Part shown: piece by piece, positions 18,517 through 27,847 of the stretch
Layout: the number at the start of each line of letters is the position of its first letter
Position numbering within the stretch: position 1 is the first letter of the stretch
Source of the DNA: Campylobacter sp. 19-13652
GTDB taxonomy: Bacteria > Campylobacterota > Campylobacteria > Campylobacterales > Campylobacteraceae
DNA: 64,000 nucleotides
Assembly: GCF_019702925.1 (NCBI RefSeq)
Contig: NZ_AP024713.1
Location: forward strand, 1,426,001 to 1,490,000
Direction: 5' to 3'
Position numbers and translations under genes: made by a program
Notes under the pieces: model-generated
Database searches by the model: none
Seen by the model: only the letters and a program-made list of their open reading frames with translations
What the model was told of the DNA's origin: nothing

Positions 18517-19854
18517 TCAAATAAGCACAGGAGCTATAACAAAACCCAAAGCCACAGTAATTGCTACCATTAGCGTACCAGGCACGATAAAGCTATGATC
18601 AAAGACATACTTACCCACCCTAGTAGTGCCTGTATCATCCATTGCAATAGCTCCTAGCGTAGTCGGATACGTCGGTAGGACAAATAGCCCTGAAACCGCC
18701 GCAAAACTAGCCACAACTACCCATAGGTTTTCGTGGTGCTCTGGGGTTAGCCCCATGGCGATGACGACTGTTGGAATAAGTGCCTTTGTGGTAACTGCCT
18801 GTGAATAAAGCAGCGAGCTAGCAAAGTATAGCACAATGGCTAGGACATAGGGGTGATCGCTCACTACAGCCGAGGCAAAGCTTTTAATCGCATCTGTGTG
18901 ATTGCTCACAAATGTATCGCCCAACCACGCTATGCCAAGAACGCAGATACAGGCGTTCATGCCACTTTTAAACACGCTTGTATCCAGGAGCTTTTCTGAC
19001 TTTACACCACAGCTTAGCACTATAAGCGCACCCACAACAAGCATAAAGCTCATGATAGCTTCATTTCTGCCTAGGGTCGGATTTTGTATAAGCCCCACAC
19101 TTTTTGAGATGACTAGGGCGTAGGCTACGACTACTAAAACCCCAAGCGCAAATATCCACACAGAAAGTTTTGCGTCTGCGCTTACGCTTTTATACTGCGC
19201 CTCTTTTACCTCAGCCACAAGCCCAGCTTTTAGACGCTCTTTATAGATTTTGTCGCTACTTAGGTCTAAATTTGCAAAGGTGTTATACAAAAAGCTAGTG
19301 ATTAAAATTCCAAAAAAGCTAGTACTTATAACAATCGCAAGTAGCGTCGGATAGCCAAGCCCAAGTGGCTCTACTATACCAGTCATAGCCACTACAGCCG
19401 CACTAATCGGACTGGCAGTGATTCCTATTTGAGATGCTACAACAGCTAGACTAAGTGGAGCTGACGGCTTGATATTTTGCCCCTTTGCCACCTCAACAAT
19501 AACTGGTATGATAGAAAATGCCGTATGTCCAGTCCCTGCAAACATAGTAAGAAAATACGCCACCAAAGGGGCTAGGTAGTTTATATGCTTTGGATGCTTT
19601 CTAAGAAGCCGCTCAGCTATTTGCACAAGAAAATCAAGCCCACCAGCAGCCTGAAGCGCAGAAATAGCGGCAATTACCGAAGCAATGATAAGTATCACAT
19701 CCACCGCAATATTTCCTGCCTTCATCCCCAGACACATGCTTAGCACCACCACGCCAAGTCCGCCAGCATAGCCTATACCCATGCCACCCATTCTCACGCC
19801 CAAATATATCGCACCAAAGAGCACGAGTATTTGCAAGACAACTATAAAGTCCAT
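18517..19854 (-). CDS. dcuA: Anaerobic C4-dicarboxylate transporter (DcuA/DcuB family)
   Basis: 445 residues with about ten hydrophobic segments. It starts MDFIVVLQILVLFGAIYLGV and contains the family segments GGLGVVVLSMCLG, SPISAAVVAM and LPTYPTTLGAIAMDDTGTTR. The carrier exchanges fumarate, aspartate and succinate across the inner membrane. Directly downstream of aspA, it forms the aspartate-fumarate module that feeds fumarate respiration under low oxygen. The aspA-dcuA order is the same in C. jejuni. DcuA is preferred over DcuB because of this pairing, not because of a specific residue. Confidence 0.92.
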   Translation of the reverse strand: MDFIVVLQILVLFGAIYLGVRMGGMGIGYAGGLGVVVLSMCLGMKAGNIAVDVILIIASVIAAISALQAAGGLDFLVQIAERLLRKHPKHINYLAPLVAYFLTMFAGTGHTAFSIIPVIVEVAKGQNIKPSAPLSLAVVASQIGITASPISAAVVAMTGIVEPLGLGYPTLLAIVISTSFFGILITSFLYNTFANLDLSSDKIYKERLKAGLVAEVKEAQYKSVSADAKLSVWIFALGVLVVVAYALVISKSVGLIQNPTLGRNEAIMSFMLVVGALIVLSCGVKSEKLLDTSVFKSGMNACICVLGIAWLGDTFVSNHTDAIKSFASAVVSDHPYVLAIVLYFASSLLYSQAVTTKALIPTVVIAMGLTPEHHENLWVVVASFAAVSGLFVLPTYPTTLGAIAMDDTGTTRVGKYVFDHSFIVPGTLMVAITVALGFVIAPVLI

Positions 19855-19879
19855 CTACTCTCCTTTAAATTTGATTGCG

Positions 19880-21280
19880 TTATTTTACCATAGTTGGGTT
19901 TAGCATATTTTTTGGATTTAAAATTTCCTCTATCTCTTTTTTACTTAAATACCCGCGCTCCTTTACTATCTCACCCACACTTTTGCCTGTATCTAGGGCT
20001 TCTTTGGCGATGCTAGCTGATTTTTCATAGCCTAAATATGGATTAAAAGCCGTTACTATTCCCACTGAGTTTAGCACCTGTCTTTCACACTCTTTTACGT
20101 TTGCACTTAGCCCAGAGATTGCCTTTTCACGCAGGGTATTTGTGGCGTTTATGGCTAGGGTTATCATGTCAAATAGCGCATATGCGATACCTGGCTCAAG
20201 CGCATTGAGCTCAAACTCTCCACCCTTGCTATTTAACATTATTGCAGTATCATAAGCGATTATTTGATTAGCCGCGATTAGCACGACTTCAGCAATGACT
20301 GGGTTTATCTTGCCTGGCATTATGGAACTACCTGGCTGCATTTGTGGTAGGTTTATCTCGCCCAGCCCACACCGTGGTCCAGAGTTCATAAGCCTTAGGT
20401 CGTTTGCGATTTTGCTTAGCCTTATGGCTAGGGTTTTCACGCTGCCGCTAACCTGCGCAAAATCTGCAGTATCTTGCGTCGCGCTTATTAAATTTAAAGC
20501 AGGCTTAAAGCTCTCTCCCACTATCTCGCTTAGCTTTTTATGCACCTCGTCTTTATAAAGCGGATGGCAGTTTATCCCTGTGCCTATAGCAGTGCCACCT
20601 AGATTTAGGATTTTCATTAGATTTTTTGTCTGTGTTATCTGCTCTAGACTTGATTTTATAGACGCCGCAAAAGCACCAAAGCTATTTCCCAGCGTCGTAG
20701 GCACAGCATCCTCAAGCTCTGTGCGTCCCATTTTTATCACATCTTTAAACTCGCTCTCCTTTGCCTCAAGTGCGGCAACAAGCCCATTTAGAGCACCCTC
20801 AAGCTCGCCCAAAATAGCACAAGTTGCCACCTTTATCGCACTTGGATAGGTGTCGTTTGTGCTTTGTCCTAAATTTGCATGATCATTTACATGAATATAC
20901 TCATATTCGCCCTTTTTATGCCCTTTTATCTCAAGTGCTAAATTTGTTAAAACCTCATTTACGTTCATATTTGTGCTAGTGCCTGCGCCGCCTTGTATCA
21001 TATCCACGACAAACTGCTCCCTTAGCTCGCCAGCTATCACTCTATCAGCTGCGGCTGCTAGTGCTTGAGCTATTTCATGCGGTAAAACACCCACCTTTGC
21101 ATTTGTAAGCGCTGCTGCTTTTTTAATCTGCGCAAAAGCCTTTATAAAAAACGGATAATCCTTTAACTTTCGATCGCTAAATTTAAAATTTTGAGTAGCT
21201 CTAAAGGTCTGAATACCATAATAAACCGAATCATCTATCTCAAGCTCTCCGATAAAATCATGCTCTTTTCTACTTGACAT
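19880..21280 (-). CDS. aspA: Aspartate ammonia-lyase
   Basis: 466 residues, fumarase/aspartase superfamily, a cytoplasmic tetramer converting aspartate to fumarate and ammonia. Signature segments are present: QGGAGTSTNMNVNEVL, HVNDHANLGQSTNDTYPSA, TGINCHPLYKDEV and the flexible SS loop GSSIMPGKINPVIAEV. The ATG at 21280 is chosen over one two codons earlier because AAGGAG lies eight bases before it, while it almost touches the first ATG. It is the first gene of a two-gene operon with dcuA. Amino acids are major carbon sources for campylobacters. Confidence 0.96.
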   Translation of the reverse strand: MSSRKEHDFIGELEIDDSVYYGIQTFRATQNFKFSDRKLKDYPFFIKAFAQIKKAAALTNAKVGVLPHEIAQALAAAADRVIAGELREQFVVDMIQGGAGTSTNMNVNEVLTNLALEIKGHKKGEYEYIHVNDHANLGQSTNDTYPSAIKVATCAILGELEGALNGLVAALEAKESEFKDVIKMGRTELEDAVPTTLGNSFGAFAASIKSSLEQITQTKNLMKILNLGGTAIGTGINCHPLYKDEVHKKLSEIVGESFKPALNLISATQDTADFAQVSGSVKTLAIRLSKIANDLRLMNSGPRCGLGEINLPQMQPGSSIMPGKINPVIAEVVLIAANQIIAYDTAIMLNSKGGEFELNALEPGIAYALFDMITLAINATNTLREKAISGLSANVKECERQVLNSVGIVTAFNPYLGYEKSASIAKEALDTGKSVGEIVKERGYLSKKEIEEILNPKNMLNPTMVK

Positions 21281-21451
21281 TTTCATCTCCTTAAAAACCC
21301 TGACGGGTTTAAATTTAAAGATAAATTATACATACAAAAGGCATTTTTAACTTAAAATGTATAAATTTTATCCTTGATATTAAAAGTGATGTTACTATTA
21401 TAAGCACTTTTTGGCTTTAATGATTAAATTTAAAAATGAAGTTTTAGAGGC

Positions 21452-21478
21452 AAAAAGGGCTTTTAAAAAACCCTTTTT
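21452..21478 (-). terminator. Terminator of the copper/acetyltransferase operon
   Basis: AAAAAGGG / CCCTTTTT 8-bp stem, 20 bases downstream of the epimerase-like gene stop, ending in a T tract on the minus strand. Confidence 0.6.
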
Positions 21479-21497
21479 AAGGATTAGCGGATTTGCC

Positions 21498-22220
21498 CTA
21501 CTCCGCTATGCGAAAGCCGCTATCAAATTTAAGCTCCGCTTTTGCCTTTTGGCTACTTACATGTCCATTATCTTCTGAAATGTTATAAATTCCGCTTTTA
21601 TACGCATTCATAGCTAGCTCTGCTGCCTTTGCCGCCGCATCCACATGCACCGTCGCCACAAAGTTAACAGGCTCAGAAAATCCACTATCCCTACCATAAA
21701 GCCAGCCATATCTTAGCACCACGCCTCCATTTTCTATTGTCTGAGTTTCGAGCGAATGCACCGCCCTTGCCGTCTCGCCGTATGTTGGTTCAGCAAAATC
21801 AAGTAGCGCACTCTCCTCGCTAAATGGGGCTTGCTCATTAGGACTATAGACAAAAGCTATGCTTTGAGCGATAAATTTACTAGCCCCACAGGCTTTGGCT
21901 GCATCTAGAAGGTTTGCGGTGCCGACCTCCCTTATTTTGGCGTTGCGTTTTAGGGCTTCGCTCATCTTGCCCTCATCTAGCCCATCAGGTAGGTCAGTAA
22001 GCTGGTGAAAGACGACTTCAGGCTTGATTTTTGCCACTTGAGCTATGAGATTGTCCTTATCAAAGACATCGAGTATTACGGGCTTTACGCCGAGATTTTC
22101 GAGCATTTTTGCCTTTGCTTCACTCCTTGTTGTGCCGTAAACTTCGTGTCCAGCCGCGACTAAAAGCTTGCTAAGCTGCTTACCAATAACGCCGCTAGCA
22201 CCTGCTAAAAATATTTTCAT
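21498..22220 (-). CDS. NAD(P)-dependent epimerase/dehydratase-like protein (atypical SDR)
   Basis: 240 residues with an N-terminal Rossmann fold, dinucleotide motif AGASGVIGKQL. The active-site Tyr region reads PTYGETARAVHS: the usual YxxxK lysine is replaced, so classical SDR chemistry is doubtful. The substrate is unknown. It overlaps the HIT gene by ATGA and is the last gene of the leftward operon that contains copA. There is no signal peptide or membrane segment. Confidence 0.75.
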   Translation of the reverse strand: MKIFLAGASGVIGKQLSKLLVAAGHEVYGTTRSEAKAKMLENLGVKPVILDVFDKDNLIAQVAKIKPEVVFHQLTDLPDGLDEGKMSEALKRNAKIREVGTANLLDAAKACGASKFIAQSIAFVYSPNEQAPFSEESALLDFAEPTYGETARAVHSLETQTIENGGVVLRYGWLYGRDSGFSEPVNFVATVHVDAAAKAAELAMNAYKSGIYNISEDNGHVSSQKAKAELKFDSGFRIAE

Positions 22221-22609
22221 TTTCTGTCCTTTTTTAAATTTAAACGGTGCATTGTAACTGCTTTATTTAAATTTTTGCCAAACTCCTCAAATGGCGCAAG
22301 CTCAAGGTTTGCCTGCCTTAGTGGCTCGCCCCAGACGCTATTTGGGAAAAATGCGTCATCTTTAAAGCGTGCAATGACGTGTATATGCACACGAGGGAGC
22401 ATATTTGCAAAGCTTGCGATGTTGATTTTATCAGGTGCGTAGTACTGCCTTAGCGCTTTTTCGACTTCGCGCACGAGAAGCCAAAGCTCATTATAGGCGC
22501 TATCTGGCATGTCGCTTAGCTCTTTGTAGGGGGTTTGGGTAAAAATTTTAACCCACGGCAAGTCGTGAGGCTCTTTTTGTATGTAAAAATCGCAATCTTG
22601 GTATATCAT
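22217..22609 (-). CDS. HIT-domain protein
   Basis: 130 residues. The PRVHIHVIARF segment is the histidine-triad motif; the first His of the triad is replaced by Arg, leaving the last two, which as I recall is usual in this epsilonproteobacterial branch. HIT proteins hydrolyse nucleotide phosphates such as dinucleoside polyphosphates. It overlaps copA and the epimerase-like gene by four bases each, so its expression is tied to them. The real substrate is unknown. Confidence 0.8.
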   Translation of the reverse strand: MIYQDCDFYIQKEPHDLPWVKIFTQTPYKELSDMPDSAYNELWLLVREVEKALRQYYAPDKINIASFANMLPRVHIHVIARFKDDAFFPNSVWGEPLRQANLELAPFEEFGKNLNKAVTMHRLNLKKDRK

Positions 22610-24747
22610 ATCACTTTTATCCTTTTTATGCGAAGGGAGTTTAGTATTACGCTTACTGAACTAAAGCACATCGCAAGTGCACCGTAGGCTGGATTTAGCA
22701 CTATGCCAAAAAGCGGATAAAGCGCACCAGCAGCCACTGGGATACACACCGCATTATACGCAAACGCCCAGAATAAATTCTGCCTTATCACGCTAAGGCT
22801 AGCTCTGCCTATTTTTATAGCCTTTGCTACACTTGTTAGCTCAGAGTGCATTAGCACTACATCGCCACTATTTTTAGCTAGCTCGCTGCCTGCACCCATG
22901 GCTATGCCCACATCGGCCTCTTTTAGAGATACAGCGTCATTTATGCCATCTCCTATAAATATCACTCCACCCTCTTTTTTTAGCTCTTTTACTTGATTTA
23001 ATTTATCGGCTGGCAGCATATTTGCCAGTGTCTTATCTATGCCTAAATCATCCGCTACTTTTGCGGCATTAGCACTACTATCACCAGTCATCATCACAGT
23101 TTTTATACCCAAATTTTGCAAGGCTTTTATAGCACTTTTTGCCTCTTGACGTATCTCGTCCTCTAGCTCAAGGCTTCCCACATATCTGCCATAAATTGCT
23201 GCGTATATGGCATCTTTTGTGCCGTCTGGTATGGCTATATTATTCTCTTTTAGCAATGCTTCGTTACCTATTATTATCTCGCCTTTTTCTTGAGTGACTA
23301 TCATGCCTCTGCCAGATAAGGGGGTAAATTTAATCTCGCCCAAATCACTAAAGACTATTCTATTTTTACTTGCGTATTTTGTAATTGCTTTTGATATAGG
23401 GTGCTCACTTAGGCTCTCAGCTGCTGCGATTATGGATAGATCATCATCTCTAATATCTGTATTTTTCACACTTATTTCGCCCTTTGTTAGGGTGCCAGTC
23501 TTATCAAATACAGCAAATTTAACCCTTTGCATAAGCTCGATTATCTCGGGGGTTTTTATGAGTATGCCATCTCGTGCGGCTCTAGATATACTAGCAATAA
23601 CAGCCATAGGCGTAGCAAGCCCTAAAGCACAAGGACAGGAGATTATAAGCACGGCTATAGCGCAAAGTATGCCGTAGTTTACATTACCAGCCGCGCTCCA
23701 TACTAAAAGCGTGATTAAGGATATAGCAATGACAACTGGGACAAAGATATTTGAGGCTTTATCAGCTAGTCTAGCTATAGGGGCTTGCTTCGTGCCAGCT
23801 TCGCTTAAAAGCTGAGCTATTTGACTTAGCAGTGTATCCTTTGCAAGAGCGGTTACTTTTATACTTATAAAACCGCTTGTGTTTATGTATCCAGCGTATA
23901 CCTCATCACCTACGGTTTTATATTTTGCTAGCACTTCACCCGTGATAGCCGAGGTATCAAGCTCCGCACCGCCTTGGATTATCACGCCATCGCTTGGCAC
24001 AGCCTCGCCTGATTTTACCACGACAACATCGCCTAAGCTAAGCTCTTTTACCGGTATATTTTCATGACAGCCGTCAGCTTTTATGCGAGTAGCCATTTTT
24101 GGAGCCAGTGTAGATAGCGAGCGCAAAAAATCCGCCGTACTAGCCTTTGAACACTCCTCTAAATACTTGCCAAACAGCACAAAAGTAACTATCATACTAG
24201 CCCCACCAATATATGAGTGAGCCATGCTTTGAGGTATTAAATTTGACACAAAAGCACTAAAAGCTGAGTAGATAAAAGCCGCACTTGCCCCTAAAGCCAC
24301 AAGCACGCTCATGCCGTAGCTACGCTCTTTTATCCCCTCTATAGCCTGCTTGTAAAATCCGCTCGCACTATATCCTAGCACCACAAGCCCAAGCCCCAAA
24401 GCACACATCTTCGCCCACTTCCACGCTCTAAGCCCACTCATCTCAAGCACCATTATAGCCGCACTTAAAACCGCCGCCACGATGAGCTTTTTGCGCAAAT
24501 TTATAGCTTGTGCTTTCTGCTTTTGCTCATACTCCTCATAGCTTTGTGCCACATCATATCCTAGCTTTTTTATCTTTTGCACGAGTGCAAATTCTATCTC
24601 ATCATTTTCAACCTCAAACTCCCCATTGCCAGAGGCAAAGCTTACCTTTGCACTTCTTACACCCTGCATTTTTGACGCCACTCGCTCAATCGCACTTGAG
24701 CAGTTTACACAGGTCATTCCTGTGATATTTAGCTTAAGCTTTGTCAT
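22606..24747 (-). CDS. copA: Copper-transporting P1B-type ATPase
   Basis: 713 residues. One N-terminal metal-binding domain (GMTCVNCSSAIERV) is followed by eight membrane helices with the CPC ion site (ISCPCALGLATPM). The phosphorylation motif DKTGTLTKGE, the HP motif (LSEHPISKAI) and GDGINDAVSL are present, and the last helix has MxxSS (MCFSSVSVILN), the Cu(I) subtype pattern. It exports copper from the cytoplasm and provides copper tolerance. The gene sits between copZ-like and HIT genes with no spacing, in a six-gene overlapping set. Confidence 0.95.
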   Translation of the reverse strand: MTKLKLNITGMTCVNCSSAIERVASKMQGVRSAKVSFASGNGEFEVENDEIEFALVQKIKKLGYDVAQSYEEYEQKQKAQAINLRKKLIVAAVLSAAIMVLEMSGLRAWKWAKMCALGLGLVVLGYSASGFYKQAIEGIKERSYGMSVLVALGASAAFIYSAFSAFVSNLIPQSMAHSYIGGASMIVTFVLFGKYLEECSKASTADFLRSLSTLAPKMATRIKADGCHENIPVKELSLGDVVVVKSGEAVPSDGVIIQGGAELDTSAITGEVLAKYKTVGDEVYAGYINTSGFISIKVTALAKDTLLSQIAQLLSEAGTKQAPIARLADKASNIFVPVVIAISLITLLVWSAAGNVNYGILCAIAVLIISCPCALGLATPMAVIASISRAARDGILIKTPEIIELMQRVKFAVFDKTGTLTKGEISVKNTDIRDDDLSIIAAAESLSEHPISKAITKYASKNRIVFSDLGEIKFTPLSGRGMIVTQEKGEIIIGNEALLKENNIAIPDGTKDAIYAAIYGRYVGSLELEDEIRQEAKSAIKALQNLGIKTVMMTGDSSANAAKVADDLGIDKTLANMLPADKLNQVKELKKEGGVIFIGDGINDAVSLKEADVGIAMGAGSELAKNSGDVVLMHSELTSVAKAIKIGRASLSVIRQNLFWAFAYNAVCIPVAAGALYPLFGIVLNPAYGALAMCFSSVSVILNSLRIKRIKVI

Positions 24748-24951
24748 TTAAAGCTCTCTTATTACATCAAATCCCAAATCGCTAAGCTCGATTTTAAATT
24801 TTTCCACTTCGCTATCTTTGATGTTTACACTTAGCACTCGCGGCGTTTGGTCAAAATCGACTAAAATCTCGCCAAATTCATCCTCAAGTGAGCCTTTTAT
24901 CGTATTTGCGCAGTTTTGGCAATTTACATTTGCTACTTCAAATTTTTTCAT
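24748..24951 (-). CDS. copZ: CopZ-like heavy-metal-associated protein
   Basis: 67 residues forming a single HMA ferredoxin-like domain. The metal-binding motif is VNCQNCANTI; the usual Met of MxCxxC is replaced, but both Cys are present. It probably hands Cu(I) to the adjacent CopA in the cytoplasm. Its stop codon is directly followed by the copA ATG, and its start overlaps the acetyltransferase gene. Confidence 0.85.
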   Translation of the reverse strand: MKKFEVANVNCQNCANTIKGSLEDEFGEILVDFDQTPRVLSVNIKDSEVEKFKIELSDLGFDVIREL

Positions 24952-25466
24952 CTTATCTCCTTTATCATATGCAAAAAACTAAATCCATAAGCTAGTATTT
25001 TATCATCTTTTTTAAAGCCTAAACTTTCATAAAATTTTATATTTTTTATTTTATCTTGCTTTACGATTAGGGCTATTTTGCTTAAATTTTTAGCACGTGC
25101 TATCTCATCTGCGCTTTTTAAGAGTGCGCTTGCATAGCCCTTTTTACGCTGATTTTTAAATGTAGCTATAAAATCTATATAAAGCTCGCCACTAAAGCAC
25201 TCTTTTTGAAATTTAATCCCGCTTTTTGCGTCCATTTGCCCCTGAGTAGCGCCGTCATAGCAGCCCATAGCAGCCACCACCTCGCTGCCAGTTTCTACGA
25301 CGCTTATATGCTCGTGGCTTAGTCTACTATTTTCCGCACTTTGGCTAAAAAGTCGCTCTAAGGCATTTTGATTAAGCCCAAGAGTCTGTATTATGCCATC
25401 CATGGCAAGTTCTATCAATCTCACGCAAGAGTGCGTATCGTTTAAATTTGCTTTTCGTATTTTCAT
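24948..25466 (-). CDS. GNAT-family N-acetyltransferase
   Basis: 172 residues. The acetyl-CoA site is visible as TFKNQRKKGYASALLKSA, and the C-terminal KFYESLGFKKDD fits the GNAT fold. The substrate is unknown. It is a paralogue of the damaged gene immediately upstream, sharing the YxDFIATFK core, so the pair arose by tandem duplication. It overlaps copZ by four bases and the upstream pseudogene by ATGA. Confidence 0.85.
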   Translation of the reverse strand: MKIRKANLNDTHSCVRLIELAMDGIIQTLGLNQNALERLFSQSAENSRLSHEHISVVETGSEVVAAMGCYDGATQGQMDAKSGIKFQKECFSGELYIDFIATFKNQRKKGYASALLKSADEIARAKNLSKIALIVKQDKIKNIKFYESLGFKKDDKILAYGFSFLHMIKEIR

Positions 25467-25954
25467 ATTTTTTGAACCATTTTTGTAAAGTAAATCCCGT
25501 TTATCTCGCCACTATTTACTGCGTTAAAACCCCTATTTTGATAAAATTTCAAAACGCTTTTATCATTGCTTCTAGCTAGCAAGCTAACGCTGCTAAGCCC
25601 AGCCTTTTTTGCCGATTTTACCGCACTAGCTAAAAGTGCGCTTGCTACGCCTTTATTACAAAAGCGCTTAAAAGTGGCGATAAAATCGACATAATACTCA
25701 TCATTAAAGCTAAAATCGCCTATTTTTAGGGTTTGGCCTTGCTTGATATTATCATACCAGCTATCTCGCTCCTACCCCCCTGCGCCATTTATATATACAT
25801 TTATATTTTTACTATTTAGTCTGCTTAGCCTAAAATCAAAACAAGCTGCAATTTTGCACTCATTAAAGCCAAGCGCTAAAGCCGCGTCTCCAAGGGCTAG
25901 CAACGTTAGCTGTACACACCCATTTTTATGCTCTTTTGTGGCGTTTGTTACCAT
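25463..25954 (-). pseudogene. GNAT-family N-acetyltransferase with internal stop
   Basis: The frame opens at 25954 with MVTNATKEHKNGCVQLTLLA after an AAAAGGT site and stops at TAG (25772-25774), next to a six-G run in the coding sense. Past the stop the same frame continues as ERDSWYDNIKQGQTLKIGDF, then YYVDFIATFKRFCNKGVASA and KSVLKFYQNRGF to 25463. The alternative frame entered with five G reads GRSEIAGMI, which resembles GSEVVAAMG of the adjacent paralogue. The stop may thus come from +1 in the G run and a compensating loss about 20 bases later. Confidence 0.75.
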
Positions 25955-25983
25955 TTTTTACCTTTTAAATTTAATAAAACCAA

Positions 25984-25989
25984 ATTATA
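25984..25989 (-). promoter_or_regulatory. -10 box of the copper/acetyltransferase operon
   Basis: TATAAT on the minus strand, 30 bases before the first ATG of the operon (25954). Confidence 0.55.
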
Positions 25990-26071
25990 TGCACTAAAGG
26001 TTTAAAATTTTTTAAATTTTTAAGCCCATTTTTGCTAAAATCCGCGTTAAAAATTTAAAAAAGGAATAGTA

Positions 26072-26779
26072 ATGGGACGAGCATTTGAATACCGCCGAGC
26101 CGCAAAAGAAGCACGCTGGGACAAGATGAGTAAGGTCTTTCCAAAGCTGGCAAAGGCTATTACAGTAGCTGCTAAAGAGGGCGGCACAGAACCTGATATG
26201 AATCCAAAGCTACGAGCCGCCATAGCTGCAGCTAAAGCCCAAAATATGCCAAAAGACAATATAGACGCCGCCATAAAGCGCGCAAGCGGCAAAGATAGCG
26301 CAGATATAAAGACTATCTTTTATGACGGCAAGGCGGCAAATGGCGTGCAAATCATAGTAGAAACTGCGACCGATAACCCAACTCGCACCGTAGCAAATGT
26401 AAAGGCAATTTTTAACAAAAACGGCGGCGAGATACTACCGTCTGGCTCACTTAGCTTTATGTTTAGCAGAAAGAGCGTATTTGAGCTGGTTTTACCTGAT
26501 ATGGCGCTTGATGAGCTTGAGCTTGAGCTTATTGATTTTGGGCTTGAGGAGCTAAAAAGCGAAGGAGAGAGCCTGTTTATTTACGGCGATTACACTAGCT
26601 TTGGTACACTAAATGAGGGCGTGGAAAAGCTGGGACTTGAGATAAAAAAAGCAAGCCTAGCATACGTACCAAACTCAACTGTTGAGCTAGATGATAGCCA
26701 ACTTGAGGCGGTGGAAAAGCTACTTGATAAACTTGAGGATGATGACGACGTGCAGGCAGTTTATACAAACATAGAGTAA
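26072..26779 (+). CDS. yebC: YebC/PmpR-family protein
   Basis: 235 residues, close to the usual length. It starts [20 protein letters not shown] and has the family blocks [20 protein letters not shown] and [20 protein letters not shown]. Proteins of this family were first described as transcriptional regulators; some members help ribosomes through polyproline-type stalls. It is cytoplasmic. A GGAATAGT spacer and TAAAAT box (26036-26041) precede it. The acetyltransferase gene begins two bases after its stop. Confidence 0.93.
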   Translation: MGRAFEYRRAAKEARWDKMSKVFPKLAKAITVAAKEGGTEPDMNPKLRAAIAAAKAQNMPKDNIDAAIKRASGKDSADIKTIFYDGKAANGVQIIVETATDNPTRTVANVKAIFNKNGGEILPSGSLSFMFSRKSVFELVLPDMALDELELELIDFGLEELKSEGESLFIYGDYTSFGTLNEGVEKLGLEIKKASLAYVPNSTVELDDSQLEAVEKLLDKLEDDDDVQAVYTNIE

Positions 26780-26781
26780 AA

Positions 26782-27354
26782 ATGCAATTAGGCGAATTTA
26801 ACCAAAGCGTGAAAAATAGCGGCGTCGTGAGTGCTGGGAGTGCGGAGTTTGCCTTTATGCACGAAGCAGCCCAGCAGGCTATGCAAATAAGTGCAAGGCT
26901 AAACGTAGGCTATCATACGCCAGATGAGATAAACGCCATTCTTAGCGAGCTGGTGGGCAAAAGTGTGGATAAGTCGGTGGTGGTTTTTCCGCCTTTTTAT
27001 AGTGATTTTGGCAAAAATATAAGCCTGGGCAAAAATGTCTTTATAAACGCAGGCTGCAAATTTCAAGACCAAGGCGGCATCGAAATAGCAGACAATGTCC
27101 TAATCGGACACAACGTCGTCCTTGCTACCATTAACCACGCCGAGGCTCCAAGCCAAAGGGCAAATATGCACCTAAAGCCCATTAAAATCGCTAAAAACGT
27201 CTGGATAGGCTCAGGGGCTATCATCACCCAGGGCGTAAGTGTGGGCGAAGGCGCTATCATCGCAGCTGGTTCAGTGGTGACAAAGGACGTCCCAGCTATG
27301 GTGGTAGTGGGCGGAGTGCCTGCAAAGGTGATAAAATTTATAAAAGGAGAATAA
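26782..27354 (+). CDS. Sugar O-acetyltransferase (LacA/NodL/Maa type)
   Basis: 190 residues. The maltose-acetyltransferase N-terminal helix pair is followed by left-handed beta-helix hexapeptide repeats ([35 protein letters not shown]), with the catalytic His in NHAEAP, and ends with [11 protein letters not shown]. It transfers acetyl from acetyl-CoA to a sugar hydroxyl; the acceptor is unknown. It is coupled to yebC, with only two bases between the genes and no clear ribosome site. Confidence 0.88.
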   Translation: MQLGEFNQSVKNSGVVSAGSAEFAFMHEAAQQAMQISARLNVGYHTPDEINAILSELVGKSVDKSVVVFPPFYSDFGKNISLGKNVFINAGCKFQDQGGIEIADNVLIGHNVVLATINHAEAPSQRANMHLKPIKIAKNVWIGSGAIITQGVSVGEGAIIAAGSVVTKDVPAMVVVGGVPAKVIKFIKGE

Positions 27355-27847
27355 ATGAGAAACGAGCCATTAAAGTTATATGAGATAGATTTAGAAGCGC
27401 TGAAAAACGAGCGTTTTGTAACGCTTAGCACGGACAAGGGCGAGATAAAGCTCGAGCTTTTTCCTGACGAAGCACCGCAAGCTGTGGCAAATTTTTTAGA
27501 GCTAATAAAAAGTGGCTTTTATGATGGATTAAATTTTCACAGGGTGATACCAAACTTCGTGATCCAAGGTGGATGTCCACAAGGTAGCGGTATGGGTGGC
27601 CCTGGCTGGCGTATAAAATGCGAGTGCGATAAACAGGGCGTAAAGCACGAACGAGGCAGCCTAAGTATGGCGCACGCTGGCAGGGACACAGGGGGGTAGT
27701 CAGTTTTTCATCTGCCACAGCCCTCAGCCGCACCTAGACGGCATGCACACGGTATTTGGCAAGTGCGTGGACGAGGCGAGCCTAAAGGTGCTAGACGCCA
27801 TTCGTCAGGGAGATAAGATAAAATCCGCCAAAATAGCCAGCGAATAA
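27355..27847 (+). pseudogene. ppi: Cyclophilin-type peptidyl-prolyl isomerase with frameshift at a G6 run
   Basis: The reading frame gives [16 protein letters not shown], the cyclophilin core [20 protein letters not shown] and [11 protein letters not shown], then stops at 27699. With five instead of six G at 27691-27696 it would continue as [20 protein letters not shown] and end KIASE at 27847, a complete cytoplasmic cyclophilin of about 163 residues. The catalytic Arg (FHRV) and the GSQFFI motif lie on opposite sides of the break. The AAAGGAG site is good and nothing else is damaged, so the shift is either a switchable state, a recent mutation or a homopolymer error. Confidence 0.8.
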
